Shown here one piece after another: positions 14,946-42,700 of a stretch of 64,000 bases of DNA; within the stretch, counting starts at the first letter, position 1; the number at the start of each line of letters is the position of its first letter. The stretch comes from Cliona cf. orientalis (taxonomy: Eukaryota > Porifera > Demospongiae > Clionaida > Clionaidae), in NCBI GenBank assembly GCA_963930775.1, contig OZ005704.1, positions 1,426,001-1,490,000 of the forward strand. The letters are read 5' to 3'. The notes under the pieces are model-generated. The model ran no database searches. It was not told the DNA's origin and saw only the letters and a list, made by a program, of their open reading frames with translations. Position numbers and translations under genes: made by a program.

Positions 14946-15357
14946 TTTACGGGGAATGTATCGTTAGCTATACCCTTGGTATGTAAAACTAATCATCAGT
15001 CTAATGATATTGTAGTGTAATAATATTAATAATATTATTGTAATAGTATGGTATTATAAAGTTATATTATGATAGCAAGATAATAATTATTATTAATATT
15101 CTCACGCACAATTGCCTGTTTTATAACATATACATGCATGCATTGTGTACATGTAACAAAATTAAGTATGATAATATACCATGTTACACTGTAAGTTAGG
15201 TTTTTTTTAATCACACTGATCCAATTTGACCATAGGCAGGATTTTCTTGCATCGATACTGGTTTCTTTTTCATGGCAACTATTTCATATGCATCACAGTG
15301 ATGCATCTTTATTGCTTCATTATTAGGATGGCCTGCAATTGATCAGATACTATAACT

Positions 15358-15570
15358 AGCCCCGTTTACACATAGCACTTAACTCGGGTCAGGATCTGCG
15401 TTAAACTAACTCGCTTATGCGCTAATCCACTTGTAAACCAAACTAGTTAACCTGTCCGGTTGTTACCCACACCCTGATATGGATTAGAAGTGGGTTAGGT
15501 GCATAGCAGTGGGCTACGAATATCTTAACTCGGGTCAAATGCGTGTGTGTAAATGCGGTTTAATCTGGTT
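15358..15570. repeat. Probable inverted-repeat (MITE-like) element
   Basis: The left end (ccgtttacacatagc) pairs imperfectly with the right end (gtgtgtaaatgcggttt). The phrase taactcgggtca occurs near both ends. No convincing target-site duplication was found. Confidence 0.4.
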
Positions 15571-15745
15571 CGGTTTGGTACGGGCAAAAGGGGCTACTAT
15601 CATCTTCTGGTAGGATAAGATAATAAATTTTTGCAGCAGTTAAAATCATACACATACGTACATAAAGTATTAATAATATTATTGTTAAAGTGGGTTAAAA
15701 TTCAGTACGTGGAGGGATAAAAAAATTATGTTCAACATGTAAGTT

Positions 15746-30515
<14,770 letters not shown>

Positions 30516-30797
30516 CTTGTCTTCTTGTTGACTCAGAACATCGAAATGGTGCATGTGGGTGGAGCTCGTCGTCACGTACATGTACACTCCCCCTATCAGT
30601 CTCGTTCCGGTTCCAGGAATCCCAGCCCCTAATCCAAGATACAAGGCGGCGCGCGCCAGGTCATGCGGCCGTACAAGTGGCGGGATGTTTGACAACAAGA
30701 GAACCACACACTCGTACTCATGACTACTACTCACACAGTGGAGCATGCATGCAGTCCTCGTGTAGAGCTAGTAGCCAAGTAGCCATTTCTGTTTCAA
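30516..30797. promoter_or_regulatory. Bidirectional promoter region, membrane protein / TTLL5
   Basis: 282 bp separates the two divergent ATGs. A GC-rich core (30647-30670, ggcggcgcgcgccagg) stands out. No TATA box is apparent. Confidence 0.5.
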
Positions 30798-33700
30798 ATG
30801 GAAGAGTTTGAGTGTGGCTCTTTATCTGGGGAGGAGGAGGGAGGCAAGCAGCCAGAGCTGGACAAGGAACGAAAGAAAGAAAGGTAAACATACTGTGTTT
30901 GTTGTTTGTTTATTTTCTAAATACAGCTCACCTATTTATTAAATAAGTCGCACACCTGGCGTTGGTTGCAGGTATGCCTCGCCTGAGCTGTGCACCGTGT
31001 GGACGGGTCCCGCCAGCAACCGCCAACCCGTTCTGCTGTTCAGTGCTGCCACTGTCCCTGACCTGCCAGGGCCTCTCACACACCCCCTCCAAGGTACATG
31101 TACCTACAAAATTAATAGATAAATCTCACTGTGGCTAGTTTTAAGCCAAGATAAGCTTGCAAGCATATTGCATACCTCTCTCTCCCTGTGAACACCCTTT
31201 CCTCTGGTATTAGGGTGGCTGCATGCATTAATAGCATTATGTCTTTACTCCTTAGAAGGTACTCTTGTTATGAATTCCTGTTTCAAGGGTGGCCTAGAAA
31301 TTTAAAAGTGTGCTTCTACTTCTGTATGATTCTGTAGGCCCCTATCGTCTGATGTTCAAGATGAGTGGGGACAGTGTGAGGATAGTCAGAACTCTTCTCT
31401 TTATGCATGGCTTCTCTGAGGTACGTCTTTCTGTGTGTAAAAATTAATTTTTTTTCTTTCATGCTTACAATCTTGAGTTTTAAAAGCGGCTTCATTTTTT
31501 TTATTTGCTGCCCCGCAGGTACCGATATCTAGCTCACACTTCAACGTGGTGTGGATGGGAGGGCTGGCAAAGCCTCACATTATCAGACAGCTTAGAGCTC
31601 ACCAGAAGATCAACCACTTTCCAAGGTACATTATGCATGTACAGTGCGGTAAATTCAATCATCGTATACAGTAATCAAGTATGGCTTGCTTGCAAGTACA
31701 CACGCATACACATATACGAGGGCAACAGGTACAGGTAGTCTAGATAATAAGTATAATCTGGAGAGGAAGCTATTGAATAAAACTCTTGCACATTAATTGG
31801 TGGGCTCCAAACTAGTCTAACTATGGAATGTGTAATTGGTTTATTGCACAGTGCCTGATGTAATGGTGGGCTAAATTTGAGTCTATACAGTATATGAACG
31901 GGCATGAAGCTGAAATGGAAGATTCTTTGCAAAAGCACTTAACCCTTCCTTGCTCACAGCTGTTTCTACTAATTGTTTACATGTAACGACAGGGTTGGTG
32001 GTAATAAAGGCAAAGCGTTTGCAAATTGTGATAATATGGGACATCTATCACTTGAATCCCCCACACTATCCCATCATCTGTATACCCTTGTACTTTCCAG
32101 TATCGGGACAACCTTGCATGTAGGTATAATTTAATACAAATACCTGGATACTAATTGCCATAGATTATTTATATGCTTGGCTGAAATGCTCCTAGCTTAT
32201 GCAACACCAAATGTACTACTACATCGTGGCAATAATTTGTGCGTGTATATTCTGCCATATATAGATGTTCAGAGCTGACCAGAAAGGATAAGTTGTGTGA
32301 GAATGTCAGGAGAATGCAACATGCCAAGGTGAGACTAAGGTATAATATAATTATGCATACCTTCCCTACAATACTCTGCATGAGTGCTCATGGATGAAAG
32401 AGAAGGAGCTATTTGTATCCTTACTAGGAGAAGAGTCATGATACCTATCTTCTGCTGAAACTTCTGTTTAATATTTTTTGGCCCTTAGTTTGTCATATTG
32501 GGAGGGAGGGGGTGGGTATGAAGTTGGCCCTTGTTCCACATGTCTTCTTTCCTCCCATTGAGATGTCTTGCCAAAAGTTCCCATCAATTTTATTGTGATT
32601 CTTTCCTGCAGGGCACCAAACACTTCAACATCATTCCAACCACGTTTATCCTGCCTGGAGATGCCAACCGCTTCCTGGGTAAGCTCCAAACATTATCACA
32701 ATAATGAAAGCTAGTTTCTATGCTCTTGTTGTCTCTCTAGCTACTTTTCGAAAGCATCGAGGGACTTGGATCGTAAAGCCCACCACACTATCCAGGGGGC
32801 GTGGCATCTTCCTAATTAATCATGTGAGCCTTCATATTTATAATATTTTTATTGAATATGCCATAATACTTCAATGCACTTTCAGCCTAACCAGCTACCT
32901 CGAACTGGAGAGATGGTTGTATCACGATACGTTGAAAACCCTTTGTGCATTGATGGTAAGTCCATTCCCTCTCTTTCTCTTTTCAAATGAGTATAAGTAT
33001 TATTATAGTTCTTTTGGTATACCCTAGGTTTCAAATTTGACCTACGTCTCTACGTTGCCGTGACATCCTACGACCCCTTGAGGATCTACCTTTACGAGGA
33101 GGGTCTTACTCGCTTTGCCACCGTACGCTACGAGGGACCCGGTGAGCAGCTGGACAACCGCTGCATGCACCTCACCAACTACAGCGTCAATAAACGCAGC
33201 ATGGACTATGTCTCGTAAGTAGGGAGGGAGGGAGGGAGGGCGCAAGGCTGGTGGAGTAGCAGATACGCTTCACAAGGATAAGCATGTGCCTGTAGACTTG
33301 ATTAAATTTAGATTTATATCAATATTTATTAGTGCAAATTAGAGCGCATGGAATACCACTGTCCTTGCTAAGTGTACGAGTCAAAATAGTAGTAATATTA
33401 ACACCTTATCACGGTACACAGAAGCATTAGTAATCCTACACTTGATAGCTACATGTACATGTAGAGGGTAGAATATTATTACAATTGTTTGTCAGGCAAC
33501 TTAAGCATGTGAAACATGTAGTTAATGGGAAAGTTGTGCTGATGTTGTAAGGTGAGGCTGTTGTTATGCTGTACATGTAATGATATAGTGGATAAGCTTA
33601 AAACAATGCTTAGCAACAATACTGGTAGCCACACACGTTATTTTGGTTTCCTAGCAACTATACTATGAAAATACTCAAACACACACTATTTCCTGCATTT

Positions 33701-36700
33701 ATACTATCTCTTCACTCACTCCCACCCCCCCCCCCCCCCCAGTTGCCATGACCCCAATGTGGAGGACTATGGTAACAAGTGGAGCATGAGTGGTTTGCTT
33801 CGCCACCTTCAGAGTGAGGGGGTCAACGTGGCCAAGCTCATGATGAGGATAGAGGACGTTGTCATAAAGACCATTCTCTGCAGCGAGGAGCAGATTGCCT
33901 CGGCGTGCAAGCTCTTTATGCCTCACAGGGGAAGCTGCTTTGGTAAGAGTACTGTGATGTAATAATTATTGTGTGAGTGATATATTACGTGTGTGCATGT
34001 GGCATGTACATGAGTCTTTGAGTCACTCATGCACGCATAGTACATTGCATATTTTGTATATCATCTGGGTTTTTCTTTATTCCCGTTTACAGAGCTATTT
34101 GGTTTCGATGTTCTCGTTGACGATACTCTGCGACCCTGGGTGCTAGAGGTCAACCTGTCACCCTCACTTGCATGGTAAGTCCCTATAATTATGCAGCAAA
34201 GAATAGTATAATCTGTAGCGTAGATAATCAGTAAGGATCAACACTGATATCTTCTATAAAATAAATTATACTGGTCTATTAGTAATGGTAACAGTCTTAG
34301 TTGAGTTCTATTGTTAATTGAAGGAGGCATAGTGTTGCTTTATGGCACTCCCATACGCATTTGGAGTTCCATTGTTATCATAGCTGCTGATGAGAGCCGG
34401 TCCACTCTTGCAGTCCCATGTGTTGAAGGTCCATGCCAGGTAGTTCCCACCAGCATTAGCATCCAGCCACTTCATCACCGATGTCACATAGCCTCCTGCA
34501 CAGTCATTCTCCCCAAACTCTGTTGCAATCACCGGGTACTTATCGACCACTGGTTTGATGTACTGGTTCCAGCAGTTCTCATTGTTGCAGTGGTTGAAGT
34601 TGTAGCTGTGCCACACCGCTCCGATGTTGTTGAGGGTGTCGTTTGGTGCGTATTTCATCCACTGTGCTAGCGAGTTGGACCAGGCTAGGCCTCCCAGGAT
34701 GAGAAGATTTTTGGCTCCAACTCCTCTGATGGCTCTCACTAGGTCCTGCATCCCAGCAGCCTGTGCATGGAGATAGTATAGTGTAGAAGAAAGCGAAAAA
34801 CATTTTAGGATCTGGCATATACCAAGGGCTTATTCTTAGCAACTTCTTAAGCAAATCTGTGGAGCTCTAAGCTTTTGATTTATAGCCCTATGTAATAGAA
34901 CTCATGTAATATTAGCTAGTGTATTTCATTACACTCTGTAAATTTTGCATGCACATTGGCCATTGAGTATACATGCCATGAGTAACCAACCTGGTAGTTG
35001 AGTCCATTGCAAGAGGACCCTCCATCTCTCCAGCACTTCCAACCATTTTCACTATCCCAGTTCCCGTTATCCGGGAATGGCTCATTGAACAGTTCAAATA
35101 TCACCTTATCATTGCCAGAAAACTTCTGAGCCACAGACTTCCAGAAATCGATCGTGTGATCCCTATCTGGCATGGGTAGCTGCTTGGTGGCTTGCTGTGA
35201 GCCTGGGGCTGTCCAATGCAAGTCGAGAATCACAACGAAGCCTTGACTAGTGAACATATTGACGTAGCCTTGGAGAGCGCTGATGTAGTTCTGCCCCGAA
35301 TATTGTGGTTTGACTCCATTTATGCCGAGCCAGCAGTCTTCGTTCATTGTGACCCTGACTGCATTAGCCTTCCAAGCTTTAAAGCCGTCCACCAGTGATT
35401 GGTCAAAGGGCTTTTCAAAGATCCCCCAGCCTTGGACACAAGCATATTCTGATCCAGCATGGTTTAGTCCCTGTAGAAGAGAAGTCTTAAGCCGTTGACT
35501 ACATGTAAGTTAGGCTCCATTTTAAATATAGAGCTTTTCGTGCATATGATAGTAGGGGATGAAACTATAATAGAAACGATAAATTGGTAATCTAATAGTA
35601 TAATAGGGAGAATTTTAGTCTACAAATGCAATAAACTCCTTTACTTTGTAGCACTATAATTATCGGTGGTCCAAACCATGGCTTACCCTGAGGTTAACTG
35701 GTTCGTTTTGGTGGTTGACCAATCTATTTCCAGCTGCTCTTATCCCTGTCAGATCAGTGGAGCAATGAGCTGCTAGGAGACAGCTAGCAAGGAGGCACAC
35801 ACCATAGAGGACTACTTGATTCATCTTGTCTTGTTACGAATAAAATGTTCTCTCTATCTCAACCCTTCTCTACCGCTTACGTGCTGCAATCAATTTAACT
35901 GAATGATTGCCACGTTGATGATGCGTGCATTACATAAGCTGGCCATGACTGAAAATGGTATTATGTATGTGTACCAAGTTTGAAGTCATGAGCACGTGCC
36001 TGCCTATGTATCAAAACTATCATTGTGAGTTGTTTGTAGAGCACTGGAGCTGTCACTCCTATTATAGCGTGCCTGGCTGTGCGTGGAGTTGTCACTCCTA
36101 TTATAGTGTGCCTGGCTGTGCAGTGTTTCTGCAGCTGTGACTGGTCAAACAATAGGTGCTTTGCTATGGTAGTCAACACATACAATGCCATCTGAATAGA
36201 ATGCTATATTTCTTCAGCTAGCATACTCAAGTCGGTACTTCCCTTGATGTAGACTTTTGAGAACTTCTGTGACTAAAGCACCACGTCAAGATAGGGATAC
36301 TTGGGAGGAAGGGTTGGAAACGTGCACGTGTACATGTACTACATTGTAACATAACGTCGACCTTAGTTTTTGTCATCTTTTCATCTGCAGTGACGCTCCT
36401 CTTGATCTGAGGGTTAAATCCAACCTCATAGCCGATCTGCTTTCCTTAGCAGGTAAGTCGAGCAGCAAAGGGAGTGCAAGGAGATCTTATTACTGTATCG
36501 GATTATGTAATAATAATGTTATTATTGTGTGCAGGTGTTGGGATCAGAGATCCCATTAGTGGGGAGGTACCCAAGGCTGCTCGCAGGGGAGGACTGAGCA
36601 CCAGAACTCGTCAGGTACATGGATATTATGTTGTGTGATCTGTGTCTGTGTGTATAATTATGTATGTGTGCAAGCTTATGTAATTGCATGTATTGGTGTG

Positions 36701-39700
36701 TTTTTGTATGATGCATAACAGAATATGTATAATTGAATACAATGCATGATCCAATTTAATGCAATAAATTAGCATTTTACGAATTCCCATAACGTTTATA
36801 TGTGGAGCAACTGACGACCTTTACCATAAAACGTGCATTTTTCAAACCTGAAATTATCGTTTTCCATGCATTGTATCAACAGTATGTATGTATATGTGTA
36901 TTCAGCGTCACTCGTCTGGTGGTGGGGCAGGCCTGACTTCAGAGGAGGCAGCTGTGGTGAGAGAGACAAAGGAGGAGTATGGGAGGAGAGGAAGCTGGGT
37001 CAGGATATTCCCCACCGAAGACTCTTGGGATCTATACGGGTCAGTGAAGAAAGATATGTATCTATACATTCTTCCTTGCTCGAGGCTAGGCACCTAACCT
37101 TCCTTAGTGCCACTTATTTTTTGCATGGTTCATAGAGGAGTGTATCTGAGTGGGCAGTAGGATGGTTTCTTGACAATTGAGATTGGTTATTGAAAATGCT
37201 GACGAAAAGGATGACAGTTATGTGCTTACACATACACATACATGTAGGTCTCTTTTGAGTAGTCGGAACAGTCTGAACTATGTGCTGCACAGACAACTCT
37301 ATCCTAATAGGTATGTACGTATGTGTCGTCGGATGAGTTGTACCAATGTCATTTGACTTCGTTGCAGCATAAAAAGCCCGAGACCACCAATACTCAGCCT
37401 CTCTGCTGTTATTGATAAAAGGTAAATCGCTACCTTATGCAAAGCATAATATTCCATACTATATTATATGCACAATTATATATTTGCTGGATAGATTACA
37501 TGGTCTTTCTGAGGGAGTGGTATCGGACGTTCGTCTCCACGAGCAGCCCACTGGCCTCAACCCAGTCCAGAGAGCATCACTCTACGCCAAGAAGCTGACC
37601 TGGTCCTCCAAACTAAAGCCACCTCACTCTTTCATCACAGCTACTTCCAGCACCTCTGCTGCTATCGTTAGGCACAGGCTGGGTAGCTCTTCCAAGCGAA
37701 AAGGTATGTACGTGTTTTTCGTAAAATTTATAGTTCTATCTTCTTATCTTGTGCTTTTGATATTGGATTATTTCTTTATTATAGGGGCAGAACAAGCACA
37801 TCAATCATCAACCGTTAGCTCAAGTTCGGCTCCTCCTAGTCATGTGACTGATATAGTGGATCATGTGATCAATAATGTTGCCAAGTTAAGGTCAGTACGA
37901 TGTGCAGTTTAAATAAGTGGATCTTGGTTTGTGACCATGGTACATGTACTTTTAGAACAAAAAATACCAAAATACATCCCACTTATTATAAAAGATCTGG
38001 CTAGCTTCAGATTAGGTTTACATAAAGCGCCAAAAATCACTAAAACCGATAATACAGCCAAAACTTTTTTAAAGGTTCCTTTCCACAACAAAGGTTTAGA
38101 AATGATTAATTTGTCCCAAATATTACATAGTAAACCAGTAAAAGAATCTATCCCTAGCTTCATTCAAAACCAGACTCCCCCTACTATTAGCTACTCTTAT
38201 ACAAAAACTATAGCAGGAAAAATTTTTAATTTCAAACAAAGTATCAAAGATCTAGATTTTGAGACAGGCACAAAAAATTTTAGCTGCGACTGCCACGTGT
38301 CAGATTTTAAATATGAACCTGCAGGGCACGTAGTTACCGGTAATCTAGGCATAGTGGAAAATAGAAAATTAAGAAAACTAATTAGTAAAGGTCCATCATA
38401 TAGAGAACAAAATAACATTAATTGGGATACCAACCTAAAAATCATCAAAAAAGCCGTTAGGGCATACAAAATAAAGTGGGCTAAGAAGGATAGAGTAGAT
38501 AGCCGTACTTTAGACGAATGGGAATGTAGAATTATAGAAACAGTTCAGGCTAGGATAGACAGACTTAGGAAGAAAGGTAAAAACCAGCGGAAAAAACATG
38601 TTTTGTCGGATTTAGAATGCAAAAAATATTTAGAGTACTTCCAAAAACATTTTGTTTTAGTTCCTGCGGATAAAGCGAGTAATAACGTCTTAGTCGTTTG
38701 CAAAAAATATTACCTCGATGTAGTATTAAAAGAGCTTAGCACGAAGAATGGGACTAGCCCACAAACTTACACACCTTGTGGCGCTCACGTGGACCATCTA
38801 GTTGCGGAGCACATAGAATTTTTGATTAAACAAAATATTAGAATCCCAACGGATATGAAACAACTGCCAGCCTTTTACTGGCTCCCAAAAATGCACAAAA
38901 ATCCGATAGGTAGTAGATTCATAGCAGCTTCTAGTGCATGCACCACCAAACCTCTATCACAATTGTTAACATCTAGTCTTAAACTAATTACTATACATTT
39001 TAAACAGTATTGCGCAGGGATTGCTAGAAATACAGGTGTTAATTGTTTTTGGATCATTAATAATGCCGCGGAAGTCCTAAAAAAACTAAAGAAATTAAAC
39101 CGTACCAAAGGAGCCAGACATTTTGATAGCTTCGATTTTTCTACTCTTTACACTAATATACCACACGATCTTCTTCTAGACAGCATCAGCCAGCTCATTA
39201 GTGAGGCATATAGAATTAGGCAAACAATAGGCATACCGATGGGCACTGACTGTGCCCCACTTCTAGCAAACCTTTTTCTTTTTTATTACGAGTACAATTT
39301 CATGAAAGAAAAACTTAAACATAATAGTCAAATAGCAAAACTTTTTAGTAACACTTTTCGATACATTGACGACCTACTTACACTTAACAATCCAACTTTT
39401 GAGCAGGAAATTAGGAATATATACCCGCGACAATTAGAACTAAAAAGGACCACGGAAACAGATAGTAGGCTTTCTTATTTAGACTTAGAAATAAACATTA
39501 GCGATAGGAGATTTACCACGGCAGTTTTTGACAAGCGCGATAATTTTAGTTTTCACATAGTCAATTTCCCTCACATGGATAGCAACATACCTAGCAAACC
39601 AGCCTATGGGGTTTATATCTCTCAGTTAATTAGAATAGGGCGCATATGCGATAGTTACGAGAATTTTTACACCAGACACCACAAATTAACCTGTAGATTA

Positions 39701-42700
39701 GTCAAACAGGGTTTTTTATTCGATAAACTAGTTACTACTTTTAAAACATTTTGTAGCAGGTATCCTGAGATTTTTTCCAAATTTAAAATTTCCATTAGAA
39801 AGCACGTACAGGATGGTATTTGCCTTCCCACTGTAGCTATCAGTAGTCTGCCGAATAAAGTAAACATTAGATCTAGGTCTTCAAAAAAAATCTTAGTTTA
39901 AGGGGCGCCAATAGTCTGACATCAAATTAGTTACATCATAACACTAATTACCATACTGATAGCAACCTAAACGTATATAACTAGGGCCATTGGTTACAAC
40001 AACTAATACAAAAAGTTCCAGAGCCTAAAGAAGTAGACTACTCCAGCTCCTGCATGAACATCCGGGATTCGTGAGTTAACCCCTACAAAATTATGTAGTA
40101 GCTAGTAACAATACTGACTGGAGATTCTGTTAATTTCCCTGAATGTGTAATTATGGTCATATATGCATGCTGCCCGTGTCCATGAGCCACTTAGGTGGGT
40201 AGGGAGAGTTTCCATGGAACAAAAGAGCTTTTCAACCTACCACCCCTAGTTCTCAAGGCTAGGCACCTATGTGGCTCTGCCTTTTGCTTAAATTAGGTCT
40301 GCCTGAGCAGGCAGTGAGATGGTTTTCCCCTTAGGTTTGGATTGGTAGTAGAAGATAAACCTACTGAATTTTCATGTATGCTACAGTAAATTTCAAGTCC
40401 GCCAAATCTTTGCTTCATACCTTGAATGTGTGCAGAAGAGACTAGTGAGAGAGACAAAGTAAGGGAGAAGCATCCTCTCACTACTTGTAACCTTAAATAC
40501 ACGATTGTATGTCTTTTTTCTCAGCTCTCTTGCTAATCTTCCTGCTTCAATAAGCGTTGAAGACCAGGTAATAATAAATTTTCTCTTAGCTCAGAGCACC
40601 TTCATCCTAAACGTTATTTTTTTCCAGAGTGTGGATGTTGTTGTGAAATTTTTAAAGAAAGCTTCTTTCAACCTGAGAGCTCCTTTCTCTGTCATTGTTC
40701 CCAATCATAAGCTTCCCCTGAGGGAGAGACGAAGGATGCTGGCCAAACAGCTCGCCGAGTTTGTCATGCTATACAGAAAGGTAAGACAAGACTTAGAGTA
40801 CACTATATATAAGAGAAGTGGCCTGAATAGGGATTTTTTTGGGCTGGGGGGGGGGGGGGTATACTACACTTGACTTGAAGAAGGGGCCAATAGGTGAGTG
40901 ACCTGAATGTTCTGAGGTGGTAGGATGTACACATGTACATGCATAGGTCATTTCTCTTTGCTCAATAGGAGACGTTGGAAGTGGCTAGCAGAGAGGATTT
41001 GGTTAGTTCTGGTGGATCTATCTTCTCCTCAGAACTTCTCAAAACATTTCTACACCAAGCAAGGTATAATATAAGTGCGTGTACCTTAGCTCAACTGATT
41101 ACTTTGCTGTTTTAATGTTTTCAACTGCCCAGCGAGGAAGATTTGGAGAGAGCTCTCGGTTCCTATGCCAAGCAGAGCCACTCTTCAACAGCAGTTTTCC
41201 TTGATTCTTCAGCCAAGCCTGAATTGACCACGTGCACTTCCTCTGCCCCTCCCACCAGCGGCTCCTCAGCAAGAACTAGAGTTGTACTGAAGGTATCAGA
41301 GGCTGAACAAGTGTACAAAAAGAAAGAAAATGATACTACAAAGAGTGACATCAAACGCCAAGAGAGCGCTATATCAGTACAAAGTATAGAGAGTGGCAAA
41401 GAGAAGAATCCCCCCTCTAGCTCTACTGCCCCTACTCGTTATGTGTGGCTGAAGGAGCACACTGTGGAAGATGACTCGCTAACGTCAGCTCTACCAAAGT
41501 ACTCCAAGGACATGCTGGAGTCAAGTGACCTTCCTCTCAGTAGTAAGGATTCTCTGGAGAAGCTAACACAGTCACTGCAGTCGGTTGGCAAGCCTGCGTC
41601 TCCTTCAACTGGTGGTAGGGGTGGAATGAGAGCTTCTTCAGCCACTGCCAGGCTCACCCCACACAAGAGGTCCCTCTCTGTTCAATCACTGGCCTCTACA
41701 ACATCTAGTGCTGACTCAGGTATTACTCTATTGTGAAATTGACAATAATATTATGTCATTAGTATTGTAGTTGCTATTGATATAACCAAGTAAGGTAAGC
41801 CTAGCTAGACAGTATTATTACGGAATTTAGGACTTAATTGTCTGACCACTTTACATATAGTGTACTATCCTCTTTCATTTCTACAGACATGTCAGAGATG
41901 GCTGGTCATCGAGTTCGGTACCCCTCTGGAGGATCACAGCATGGCAGCTCATCAATGACATCGTTGACTAGGGGCCGACCCAAATCAGCAACTGTCATCA
42001 TCTCGAAAGACAAACCATACGTCAGCCCTTACGCCCAATCTGGTATGATAGCAATTCTGGCATGTACCATTACTAAATCACTGTTACAAGTAAGTGCATG
42101 GTAAAAAATAAATAGCCAGTTTAAAGGGACACCCTGGATGTCTATGAATGTTATTCAGAATCTGGTATTAATCATCTCAGGCTACCATCATATCCATTTT
42201 TTTTAGTATTTCTCACAATATTTTCTAGCTCTTCTTTCCTCGAAATTTTGGTAAATTTCCTACTGTCTAAAGCCATGTTTGAGTAAAAATTAAGCTTCTC
42301 AATTATGATTTCCTTATACCACATGCTTCCTTCTATGTACTCCTTGCAGTGCTCGTGCCTTAAATCAATATTTATTTCCCTTGCAATGCCAGATTAATGC
42401 ATGAATTTATGAAAAATTTGAAATGAATTTCGTGGCAGCAATCAATGATAAAAGTCAATACAATCTCAGTTAAGTATAATACAACTGTACATTGCACTGT
42501 ACTACTCTATTGTTTTTGTCGTATATCTTTATTCGTCCAGCTTTTGAAATTCAAAACGCTCTGATACGGTATAATTCTTATTTTTGAACAAACCAGTTGC
42601 ACAGGCTCTTCCGTCATACTGCAGTGTTTCCACCAAAACGTACACAATCCTTGTAGTTTTAGGACATTTATCGCTCCATGAGTAGCAATCACGTGGACCG

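Larger units (their letters stand above)
14449..15745. other. Convergent intergenic region with dispersed repeats
   Basis: About 1.3 kb between the ADPGK stop and the stop of the minus-strand membrane protein. It holds an NRF-1-like palindrome (14591-14602), a dispersed repeat (14766-14945) and an inverted-repeat element (about 15358-15570). The rest is AT-rich with no gene visible. Confidence 0.5.

Noticed and set aside
37931-37936. Earlier start for the RT frame
   Set aside because: The frame opens with GTG at 37931. The first ATG is at 37937, which I used.
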